A DNA stretch of 64,000 nt from Luteibacter yeojuensis (GTDB lineage: Bacteria > Pseudomonadota > Gammaproteobacteria > Xanthomonadales > Rhodanobacteraceae). Location of the stretch: the NCBI RefSeq assembly GCF_011742875.1, contig NZ_JAAQTL010000001.1, positions 2,852,001 through 2,916,000 of the forward strand. Reading direction: 5' to 3'. Position 1 is the stretch's first letter. Each line of letters starts with the position of its first letter. Below the pieces are notes generated by a model. It searched no databases. It was not told the origin of the DNA and saw only the letters and a program-made list of their open reading frames with translations. Both the position numbers and the translations under genes were made by a program. Positions 52,620-60,235 of this stretch are shown here, piece after piece.

Positions 52620-55265
52620 TCAGGCAGCCTTTCGCATGGCGATACCGTCCTCGCTGGTTGTGCAGGGGGTTTGCATGGAGCGGTGCATGCCATGCGTCTT
52701 CAACCCATCGATCGACTCGGGTATGACGATGCGGCAACTGCCCGCTTCGCCTTCACCCCAGTTCACCGTGAGTCGTTTTCCACTCAATGCGCCTCGCGCG
52801 AAGATCTTGCTGCCCTGGCCTACGACACCGACGGCCTGGCCGGTGTCGTCGAACACCGAGGCGCCGAATGGCAAGGGACTTCCGTCCGGTTTCGTTGCGT
52901 GGATCAGCATCGACTGGGCCACGGTCGTGCGGTAGTCGAGGCGCGCGAATGAACCGGCGCGCGGCGCGATGCTTTCGCTGGTGCTTTCCAGCTCCACATC
53001 GTGCGAGGCGCCGCGAGGGTCGATGGACACGGTGTTGAGCTGGTACGGAAGGAGTCCGCGGACCACCGCATTGCCGTGTCGGTCGAGGCGCGCGCCCGCA
53101 TGGCTTTCGATGCGCGCACCGGCGGCGCCGGGCGCGTGGATGATGGCGTTCGTTTCGCCAAGCTCCTGTGCCAGCGTCACGCCATCGCGATGCGCCACGA
53201 CAGCGCCGGTCGCGCCGAGTCCGTACTGGGTGCTGCCCTGGCTACCGCGACCGACCGACGCCCGGTAGCTGCCCGCGTAGCTGCGGTAGACGGCACTGGC
53301 GTTGGCCGAGGTCGACGATGGCCTGTGACGACCTTCCGAACGTCCGGCCGCCAGGGTGTACATGAGGTCTTCGTTGCCGGCCATCCTGCCGTTGAGGCGC
53401 GCTTGCAGGCTGGCGTCGCCGCTGTCGTTCCGGGTGTAGGTGGCGCCGAGATTCGGCGCGGCCGGCGCGGAGCCCAGCGGCAACGAGAACGACGCGTACA
53501 CGGTCGTGTCGGTGAGGTTGCGACGGCCGTTTCCTGCGCGGGCGAAGACATCGCCGAGGCGGGAACGCTGCACCGATAGGTTGTAGCTGAGCGAGCGCCA
53601 ACTGCTGTTGTAGCCCAGCGTGTAGTCGACGCCGCGGGAGCGGCTGTCCCAGTAGTCCACGAGCGATCCGACCAGCGACAGCTGTCCCGCGCCGATGGCC
53701 TGACCGATGTTCGCGTCGAACCGGCTCCGCTCCCCACCGATGGCTTCGCCGGGCAGACCGCGCCGCAGGCGGCTGCGCAACGCCGCGGCGTCGACCACGC
53801 CGAGGTAGTCGCGCGTGGAGAAGCGCTGGCTGGCCAGGCCGAAATTCGTGCCCGTGGAGGAAAGCGTGCGCGACCAGCGCACGCGGGTGCTGACGCCACG
53901 GCGAACGCCGTCCCTGCGGAAGGCCGCGCGGGAACTGGTGACGTCGAGCGCCACCGCGCCGAAAGGCAGGTTCACCGCCGCGCCGAGCAAGCCCGATGTG
54001 TAGCTGTTGGACGCCGTGGCGCCGGCGTAGAGGGTCGTGCTGTTACTGACGCCGTGTTGCACCGTGCCCTGGAAGACGAACGGCGTTTCGGCGACGCTGT
54101 CCTCGTCTACCTGCCCGGCCCAGAGGGCAAAGCGCGTCGTTCCCTCGCGAAGCATCTGCGGCACCGCCGTATAGGGCACGACGATGCGCTTCGTGCGTCC
54201 GTCCGCCTCGGTAATGGTGACTTCGAGGTCGCTGCCGTAGCCGGTCGGATAGAGATCGTCGATCTCGAATGCACCTGGGGCCACGGTGGTGCTGTGGATC
54301 ACGTAGCCGTTCTGCCGCACGGTCACCTGGGCGTTGCTCTCGGCCACGCCGCGGATGACCGGCGCATAGCCGCGCTGCGACGCCGGGAGCATGCGTTGGT
54401 CGCTGACGATACCGACGCCACGGAGGCGCACCGTGTCGAGGATCTCGCCGCTTGTATTCGCCTCGCCGACAGTCAACTGGGCACGCGCATCGGTGATGTC
54501 ATGCTGTGCGAACACCTGGTTGTTTCGCCAGTGCCTGCTGCCGTCGGCCATCGACAGCACGCCGGTATGCCGGAGCCGCCACCCGCCGAGGTTCGCCCCG
54601 GCGTTGAGGTTGACGAAGGTGTCCGTGGAGCGCCGGCCTTCCCGACGCACCTGGAAGGTATTGACGTTGTAGTTGAGCATCGCGGCCTGCTCGCCCTGGT
54701 CCCAGAACTCGGGACTCACATAGCCGCGGGCACGCGAAACGAGGAAGGCCTGCGGCAGGGTGATGCGCAGGACCTGCTCCGAGTTGTCGAAGTCGAGCGT
54801 GGCCCCCGGGACGTATGCCGACAGGTTTCCACAGAAAGGCTTGTCGTCCAGCGGCGCCACCGTACCGTCGCTCGCCGTGCGGTTGGCCAGTTTTTCCGTG
54901 TCCAGCCCGAAGCGCACGAGCATCGCCCGGTCGAAGCACGGCTGTGCGCTCTCGCTGTTCGCGACCTGGCGGAAGGCGATGTCGCGCGACCCCGGGATCG
55001 GCCGCTCATTGACCAGCACGTCGGGCCGGTAGATGCCCGGGAGTGTGACGTTGCCGCGTTCGAAACGCGACAGATCGATGGCGCCGTTCGCCGAATGGAT
55101 GAAGTCCGCGTTGAAGACGGCCTGGGGCCCGACCGGTTCCGGCTCCGGGCCGGGACCGAGCGGATCGAGGGCCACGGCTTTCGCCGCGGCGGGCCCGAGC
55201 AGGGCAAGCGCCATCGCCAGCGGGCGGCGAGCCAGCCGATGGCGTGTTCGACGGAAGAGGTTCAT
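52620..55265 (-). CDS. chaperone-usher outer-membrane usher (FimD/PapC type)
   Basis: This 881-residue usher has a signal peptide to about 32, an N-terminal chaperone-binding domain (AVFNADFIHSANGAIDLSRF, GNVTLPGIYRPDVLVNER), and a 24-strand barrel with the plug segment (MLPASQRGYAPVIRGVAESN, GAFEIDDLYPTGYGSDLEVT). Two C-terminal domains end near CRIVIP. The size is normal. It secretes and orders pilins at the outer membrane. The start overlaps the chaperone stop by 4 bp. The gene after it on the same strand is trbB, not an adhesin. Confidence 0.93.
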   Translation of the reverse strand: MNLFRRTRHRLARRPLAMALALLGPAAAKAVALDPLGPGPEPEPVGPQAVFNADFIHSANGAIDLSRFERGNVTLPGIYRPDVLVNERPIPGSRDIAFRQVANSESAQPCFDRAMLVRFGLDTEKLANRTASDGTVAPLDDKPFCGNLSAYVPGATLDFDNSEQVLRITLPQAFLVSRARGYVSPEFWDQGEQAAMLNYNVNTFQVRREGRRSTDTFVNLNAGANLGGWRLRHTGVLSMADGSRHWRNNQVFAQHDITDARAQLTVGEANTSGEILDTVRLRGVGIVSDQRMLPASQRGYAPVIRGVAESNAQVTVRQNGYVIHSTTVAPGAFEIDDLYPTGYGSDLEVTITEADGRTKRIVVPYTAVPQMLREGTTRFALWAGQVDEDSVAETPFVFQGTVQHGVSNSTTLYAGATASNSYTSGLLGAAVNLPFGAVALDVTSSRAAFRRDGVRRGVSTRVRWSRTLSSTGTNFGLASQRFSTRDYLGVVDAAALRSRLRRGLPGEAIGGERSRFDANIGQAIGAGQLSLVGSLVDYWDSRSRGVDYTLGYNSSWRSLSYNLSVQRSRLGDVFARAGNGRRNLTDTTVYASFSLPLGSAPAAPNLGATYTRNDSGDASLQARLNGRMAGNEDLMYTLAAGRSEGRHRPSSTSANASAVYRSYAGSYRASVGRGSQGSTQYGLGATGAVVAHRDGVTLAQELGETNAIIHAPGAAGARIESHAGARLDRHGNAVVRGLLPYQLNTVSIDPRGASHDVELESTSESIAPRAGSFARLDYRTTVAQSMLIHATKPDGSPLPFGASVFDDTGQAVGVVGQGSKIFARGALSGKRLTVNWGEGEAGSCRIVIPESIDGLKTHGMHRSMQTPCTTSEDGIAMRKAA

Positions 55266-56005
55266 GGCGCTTCGATGGCCTTGCTATGCGGCACGAAGCC
55301 GCCGTAATCGTTAATGCTCTTGTACTCGACGCGGATGCCATCGGCGGACGGGAGCGAACGCTCAAGCTTCGCTGTGACGGTTTCCAGCGGCGGAATGGCA
55401 AACGGTTCCACCGCCACCTCGCCGCCATCCGCGTTCAGGCGCACATCGTTGAGCGTGACGTGGAAGGGCGTGGGGTTGCTGGCCGAAATCTGGCCATCGG
55501 CGGTGCGCCGCCACGCGAGTTTTTCCGGTGCGGCGTCGGCGGACCCCGCCAACCCCTTGGGGCGGTAAAACATCTTGAGCCGATAACGGAACGCGAGCTG
55601 CAACTTGTTGACGTCTTCCTCCGCCTTCGGCTTCGGCGGCACTTCGAGAATGTTGAGCCAGAACTGCGACTCGCGATCGGAAGGAACCTCGCCGCCGGTG
55701 TAAGAGATGCGCAAGGTCTGCGATTTGCCCGCCTCCACACGCGAAATGGGAGGCGTGAGGTTGAATGGCACGTCGACGTGTTCGGGGGTGGACTTCTCGT
55801 CGCCGTCGTCGATCCAGGCCTGGGTCAGGGCCGGCAGTTTGCCGACATTGCTGACCTTGACCGTGATTTCCTTCGCGTCGGCGACATAGACGTAACGCGT
55901 GCCGTTCATCACCACCGTCGCCGATGCGGTGCCCGCGGCACCCAGCGCCATGGCGGCGATCCACGCGTGCGCGGCACGCCTGGCTTTACGGGTCGTTCCT
56001 TGCAT
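55262..56005 (-). CDS. periplasmic pilus chaperone (PapD/FimC type)
   Basis: This 247-residue protein has a signal peptide ending near residue 29 (GTASA) and two immunoglobulin-like domains. The first domain has the conserved GTRYVYVADAKEITVKVSN strand and the G1 motif SQFWLNILEVPPKP. The inter-domain FRYRLKMFYRPKGL is the chaperone signature. It folds pilins by donor-strand complementation and hands them to the usher encoded just after it, with a 4-bp overlap. The pilin gene lies 66 bp upstream. Confidence 0.93.
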   Translation of the reverse strand: MQGTTRKARRAAHAWIAAMALGAAGTASATVVMNGTRYVYVADAKEITVKVSNVGKLPALTQAWIDDGDEKSTPEHVDVPFNLTPPISRVEAGKSQTLRISYTGGEVPSDRESQFWLNILEVPPKPKAEEDVNKLQLAFRYRLKMFYRPKGLAGSADAAPEKLAWRRTADGQISASNPTPFHVTLNDVRLNADGGEVAVEPFAIPPLETVTAKLERSLPSADGIRVEYKSINDYGGFVPHSKAIEAP

Positions 56006-56071
56006 GATTCGGGACTTCCTTAGGGCGAAGGCAGTCGGCCGCCGGCATGCGCCGGCGACCGGGGTGGCTCT

Positions 56072-56620
56072 TTACGGCTCGAAGCGCACCGAGTAGGTCA
56101 CGGAGCTGTCGGCCGTACCGGCCGTCACCGCGCCGATACGCTCAAACGCGGCGGCATGCGCCAGCACCGCCTGGTTGTTGCTGATCGTTTCCTTGATCGC
56201 ACCCTGGTCCTGGTCCCACGGATTGATGCGGTTCATCAGCTTGTCGAACAGGCGGTATTGCACGCCCGTCGCGGTACCCGTGGTGCGGAGGCCGCCGGTG
56301 ACCGGATCGACCGTCGCGCCGGGCTCGAAATGCGCCCACACCTTCGTGCCGTCGGTGCAGGTCGACTCGCCTTCCTGACCGACGAAGATCCGGAAACCCG
56401 TCAGGCCAGCGGTGTCGCCGACGTTCGGCATGTCGCCGGCGTTGACGCCGTCGATGCGCACGGTGAAGTCCGGGCTCGGATTGCTCGGGTCGTCGCCATG
56501 AATCGAGCAGGTCACCGTGCTGACCGAGCCGGTGAAGGTGATCGTGCCGGTCGTCGCGAAGACAGCCGGAGCCGCCAGCCCTGCGATAAGCAGGGCCGAA
56601 GTCATTGCCTTGAGGTTCAT
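56072..56620 (-). CDS. fimbrial major subunit (chaperone-usher pilin)
   Basis: AAGG upstream selects the ATG at 56618-56620. The 182-residue protein has a signal peptide (cleavage near APAVFA, residue 21), a beta-rich immunoglobulin-like fold, and a Cys pair (VSTVTCSIHG and GESTCTDGTK). It ends with the alternating strand SSVTYSVRFEP that pairs with the chaperone. It is the first gene of the composite operon. A terminator-like hairpin lies 21 bp upstream of its ATG, so its expression may be controlled by attenuation. Confidence 0.85.
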   Translation of the reverse strand: MNLKAMTSALLIAGLAAPAVFATTGTITFTGSVSTVTCSIHGDDPSNPSPDFTVRIDGVNAGDMPNVGDTAGLTGFRIFVGQEGESTCTDGTKVWAHFEPGATVDPVTGGLRTTGTATGVQYRLFDKLMNRINPWDQDQGAIKETISNNQAVLAHAAAFERIGAVTAGTADSSVTYSVRFEP

Positions 56621-56640
56621 CCAATTAACCTTGTTACGTT

Positions 56641-56702
56641 CTGGAAAAAGCAACGGCCCGGTTGGGCCGTCGGCCTGGAGAGGCACGGGGCCTCCCCGTG
56701 CT
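56641..56702 (-). terminator. tandem hairpins and U-tract in the fimbrial operon leader
   Basis: On the minus strand a hairpin (GCACGGGG, loop, CCCCGTGC; 56681-56702) is followed by a second (ACGGCCC AACC GGGCCGT; 56653-56670) and then TGCTTTTTCC. The second has the form of an intrinsic terminator pointing toward the pilin gene, only 21 bp before its ATG. Transcription starting upstream would meet it before any coding sequence, which suggests attenuation or antitermination. It could also back up the sugar-transporter terminator. Confidence 0.55.
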
Positions 56703-56780
56703 CACGCAGCCGAGTGCTCGTCCTACGCGAGCGACAAGAATTTTGTCGGATTTGCCCTACAAGCAATATAGAAGTTTGCT

Positions 56781-56811
56781 CAAAAATCGGACTTCTTTGC
56801 CGAAGTCCGAT
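56781..56811 (-). terminator. intrinsic terminator of the sugar symporter gene
   Basis: The arms ATCGGACTTC and GAAGTCCGAT (56786-56795 and 56802-56811) are a perfect 10-bp stem around a 6-base loop. On the minus strand they are followed directly by TTTTTGAGC. It lies 66 bp after the stop of the sugar transporter and upstream of the A+T-rich stretch likely to hold the fimbrial promoter. Confidence 0.8.
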
Positions 56812-56876
56812 GAGACTCGCAATTTCCGAAAGCGTTCCGTTTTCTCATGACGAAACGCTTCAGAACGTGCTAACGG

Positions 56877-58268
56877 TTACTGGCCGATCTTGCGCAGCGG
56901 CTTGCCGCTCATGAGGTTGCGCTCGATCTGTTCCAGGGTCACGTTCTTGGTTTCCGGAACCAGCCAGTACGTGAGGCCGATGAACACGGCATTGAAGGTG
57001 GCATAGAGCCAGAAGGTCTGCGCGTTGCCGATGCCGCTCAGCAGGCTGAGGAAGGTGACGCCGACGATGGTGTTGGCGGCCCAGTTCGTGAACGTGGAAA
57101 CCGCGATGCCGAAGTCGCGACCCTTCAGCGGCTGCACTTCGGCGCACAACGCCCAGATCAACGGGCCGGCGGACATGGCGAAGCCTACGATGAAGAAAAG
57201 GAGCATGCCCACGGTGAGCAACTGCTCGCCGCGCGTGTCGATGCCAAGCCCCATCATCGTGCCGACCGAACCGAGGCCCACCACCATCATGGCGAAGCCG
57301 GCATAGAGGATCGGCTTGCGCCCAAGGCGATCGACGAAAGCCAGTGCGATCAGCGTCGCGAGCATGTTCGTCACACCCACGATGGCCGTGAACCACATCT
57401 GGGCGTGCGTGTCATAGCCCATTTCCTTGAAAATGCGCGGCGCGTAGTACATCACCACGTTGATTCCCGTGAGCTGCTGCATGACCTGCAAGAGGATGCC
57501 CAGGCCCACCGACCGGCGGAAGTTGGGATTCTCGCGGAACATGCTCCAACCGTGCTGGCGCGTCTTCAGCTGCTCGTCGATATCGGCCATCTCCCGCCTC
57601 ACCGTCTCGTCGTCGCCGCGCAGCTTCATCAACACCGTCTCCGCCTCCTGGCGACGCCCCACCAGAAGAAGCCAGCGCGGACTGTCCGGCAGGAAGAAGA
57701 GGCCGATGGCGAAGAGGATGCCGGGCGCGGCGATGATGCCTAGCATCCAGCGCCAGTTGCCGGTGCTGCTGAGCGCGGTATCGGACAGGAAGGCCAGCAG
57801 GATGCCGGTGGTGATCATCAGCTGGTAGGTGGAGATCATCGCACCGCGGATCCTTTCGGGAGCCACTTCGGCGAGATAGAGCGGGGCCGTGAAAGCGGCG
57901 ACACCGATGGCCAGGCCCAGTACGAAGCGCGCCACGATCAGGATCGTCGGCGTACCGGCCACCGCGCAGAACAGCGAACCGGCGACGAACAGCACACCGG
58001 CGAGCATGAGCGAGCGCTTGCGTCCCAGCGTCGCGGACATCCAGCCCGCGCCGAGCGACCCGATCGCCGCACCCGCCATCATCGCGCTCACGATCCACTC
58101 GACCACGCCGTCGCTGATCTTGAATTCGGCCTGGATGAATTGCGTGGCGCCGGAGATGACGCCGACGTCGAGGCCGAACATGAGGCCTGCCAGCGCGGCG
58201 AGGATACAGGTAGTGACGACAGCCGCCTTCGGATGGGCGACAGGGATTTCGTTCTTGGCAACATCCAT
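56877..58268 (-). CDS. sugar:proton symporter (MFS sugar porter, GalP/XylE-like)
   Basis: This 463-residue protein has twelve helices and the sugar-porter signatures: GLDVGVISGATQFIQ in helix 1, GRKRS after helix 2, RFVLGLAIGVAAFTAPLYLA with EVAPERIRG after helix 4, SPRWLL at the end of the first half, and QQLTGINVVMYYAP in helix 7. It imports a hexose or pentose with protons; the exact sugar cannot be read. It is monocistronic, with a REP unit just upstream of its start and an intrinsic terminator downstream. Confidence 0.88.
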   Translation of the reverse strand: MDVAKNEIPVAHPKAAVVTTCILAALAGLMFGLDVGVISGATQFIQAEFKISDGVVEWIVSAMMAGAAIGSLGAGWMSATLGRKRSLMLAGVLFVAGSLFCAVAGTPTILIVARFVLGLAIGVAAFTAPLYLAEVAPERIRGAMISTYQLMITTGILLAFLSDTALSSTGNWRWMLGIIAAPGILFAIGLFFLPDSPRWLLLVGRRQEAETVLMKLRGDDETVRREMADIDEQLKTRQHGWSMFRENPNFRRSVGLGILLQVMQQLTGINVVMYYAPRIFKEMGYDTHAQMWFTAIVGVTNMLATLIALAFVDRLGRKPILYAGFAMMVVGLGSVGTMMGLGIDTRGEQLLTVGMLLFFIVGFAMSAGPLIWALCAEVQPLKGRDFGIAVSTFTNWAANTIVGVTFLSLLSGIGNAQTFWLYATFNAVFIGLTYWLVPETKNVTLEQIERNLMSGKPLRKIGQ

Positions 58269-58293
58269 CGATTCATTCCCGGCAAAAAAAACC

Positions 58294-58315
58294 TGTAGGA
58301 GCCGCTGCAGCGGCC
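58294..58315. repeat. single REP unit, variant core
   Basis: TGTAGGAGCCGCTGCAGCGG matches the REP family but with CTGCAG in place of CTATAG at the centre. It is a solitary copy between the sugar symporter and VOC genes, without an inverted partner nearby. Confidence 0.75.
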
Positions 58316-58349
58316 CGAAGCCAACACCATGATGAAGCGGGAAGCTTCC

Positions 58350-58775
58350 TTACCCGGAGGGCGACGCCCAGGGATCGTAGCTTCCGAAATACCAGAGATG
58401 CCCCTGCGGATCGCGCGCCGAATAGCCCGCGCCACCGTATTCCTTCTCCTCGTACTCGTCGACGATGGTGGCGCCCGCGTTCCTGGCCTTGTCGTAGTGG
58501 GCGCGCACATCCTTGACGATGACGCAGGCACACTGCGTCTCGCGGCCCCCCACCTCGTCCGGCTGCACCATGTGCCGGCTGAATGCGGTGTCGTCGCGCA
58601 CCGAGCCGAGCATGATCATGCCGCCGCCGTAGGTCAGCTGCGCGTGGTCGACGATGCCGGGATCTTCCGCGTTCGTGTACACCGCCTGCCGCTCGAAGCC
58701 GAAGGCGGTGCAGAGAAAATCGATCGCCTCGAGCGCATGGGTATAACGCAGGCAGGGAATGATCGTGCTGTTCAT
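58350..58775 (-). CDS. VOC (glyoxalase/bleomycin-resistance fold) family protein
   Basis: GGGAGG nine bases upstream picks the ATG at 58775. The 141-residue protein has the paired beta-alpha-beta-beta-beta modules of the VOC superfamily: IIPCLRYTHALEAIDFLCTA in the first and VIVKDVRAHYDKARNAGATI in the second, ending ARDPQGHLWYFGSYDPW. It resembles the PhnB-like branch. Metal-site residues (His, Glu) are plausible but the substrate is unknown. Confidence 0.8.
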   Translation of the reverse strand: MNSTIIPCLRYTHALEAIDFLCTAFGFERQAVYTNAEDPGIVDHAQLTYGGGMIMLGSVRDDTAFSRHMVQPDEVGGRETQCACVIVKDVRAHYDKARNAGATIVDEYEEKEYGGAGYSARDPQGHLWYFGSYDPWASPSG

Positions 58776-58857
58776 CGTCCAGGGCCTCCCATTGGAACCC
58801 CGTACCTTACGCCTGAATCGCACCCCATGGACACTGCCCTGCCATGGAAACGTGACA

Positions 58858-60174
58858 TCAGGCGAGTTCGGACACCGCCTTGCGCACGGTGTCGATGCCT
58901 CCGGCCTGCTGGTCGGTCGCCTTCGCCACGTCGGAGACGCGATCCAGCAGCGTGCCCACCGAGGCGAGGATGTCGCGCATCGCCAGGCCCGCTTCCCCGC
59001 TGCGTTCGCTGCCCTCGCGCACGCGTTCGAGCGTGCCGTCGATCAGCGCGCGGATTTCCCGGGCGGAATCGGCGCTGCGCTGCGACAGCACGCGCACTTC
59101 CTGGGCCACCACCGCGAAACCTTTCCCGTGTTCGCCCGAGCGGGCCGCTTCGATCGCGGCATTGAGCGCGAGGATATTGGTCTGGAACGCGATGGCATCG
59201 ATCATCGATACGATGTCGGCGATATCCCGCGCACCCGCCTGGATGGCGGACATCGTGTCGATCACCGCCTCGACCATGGCCCCGCCGTCGGTGGCGGACC
59301 GGCTGGCCTCGGTGGCCAGCGCATTCGTGGCGCGGGCCTGCGCGGCAATGGCCGGCACGGTGTCGGCCAGCTCGGCGAGCGAGGCGTGCAGGGTGCGTGT
59401 GGCGCGCGTCTGCGCCGTCACATCGGTGGCGTACTTGACCACCTTGAAAGGCCGACCGGCCATGTCGAGGATCGGGTTGTAGCTGCCCTGGATCCATACC
59501 TCGCGGCCTTGCCGGTCCACACGGCGAAACAGGCCGGCGTGGTATTCGCCGCGCCCGAGTTTCTCCCAGAACGCGCGGTAGGCCGCACCTTCCCGTTCGA
59601 CGGCCTCGACGAAGATGCGGTGATGCCGGCCCACGACGTCTTCGCGGGCATAGCCCATCGTGGCGAGGAAGTTGTCGTTGACCTCGAGGATGGTACCGTC
59701 GAGCGTGAAGCTGATCACCGCCTGCGCCTTGTCGATGGCGGCCAGCCGGCCCTCCATGTCGGCGGCGCGCAAGCGCTGCCCGGTCACGTCGGTGGCGAAC
59801 TTCACTATCTTCCGCGGCCTGCCGAGGCCGTCCAGCACCGGGTTGTAGCTGGCCTGGATCCATACTTCCCTGCCGCCGGCCCCGAGACGGCGGTACAGGC
59901 CGACGTCCGGCTCGCCCGATCCCAGGCGACGCCAGAACTCGGCGTACGCGGGGGTGTTCGCCTCCTCGTCGGCGACGAACATGCGGTGGTGGCGGCCGAC
60001 GACCTCGGCCCGCTCGTAACCCATGGCATCGAGGAAATTGCGGTTCGCGTCGAGGATCGTGCCATCGAGGGCGAATTCGATGACGGCCTGGGTGCGGTTC
60101 AGTGCGTCCATCTTGCCGCGGACGTCGCCCTTGTCCGGGGTGCTGCGAAGACGAGAAATCATCCTGCCAATCAT
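58858..60174 (-). CDS. soluble methyl-accepting chemotaxis protein with two PAS domains
   Basis: GGGAGG nine bases upstream supports the ATG at 60174. The 438-residue protein has no membrane helix. It has two PAS domains that look like duplicates (AVIEFALDGTILDANRNFLD and AVISFTLDGTILEVNDNFLA; both end in a REVWIQ(A/G)SYNP(V/I)LD segment). A short transducer module follows, with the hairpin tip IAFQTNILALNAAIEAARSG. It probably senses a cytoplasmic cue such as redox state, through a bound flavin or haem, and controls CheA. It lacks the C-terminal CheR-binding pentapeptide. Confidence 0.87.
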   Translation of the reverse strand: MIGRMISRLRSTPDKGDVRGKMDALNRTQAVIEFALDGTILDANRNFLDAMGYERAEVVGRHHRMFVADEEANTPAYAEFWRRLGSGEPDVGLYRRLGAGGREVWIQASYNPVLDGLGRPRKIVKFATDVTGQRLRAADMEGRLAAIDKAQAVISFTLDGTILEVNDNFLATMGYAREDVVGRHHRIFVEAVEREGAAYRAFWEKLGRGEYHAGLFRRVDRQGREVWIQGSYNPILDMAGRPFKVVKYATDVTAQTRATRTLHASLAELADTVPAIAAQARATNALATEASRSATDGGAMVEAVIDTMSAIQAGARDIADIVSMIDAIAFQTNILALNAAIEAARSGEHGKGFAVVAQEVRVLSQRSADSAREIRALIDGTLERVREGSERSGEAGLAMRDILASVGTLLDRVSDVAKATDQQAGGIDTVRKAVSELA

Positions 60175-60235
60175 CGGCACTGCCCTCCCTGTGGTAAGGA
60201 GATATATCGTCAGCGACGACGCAAGCTTGAGCCGA

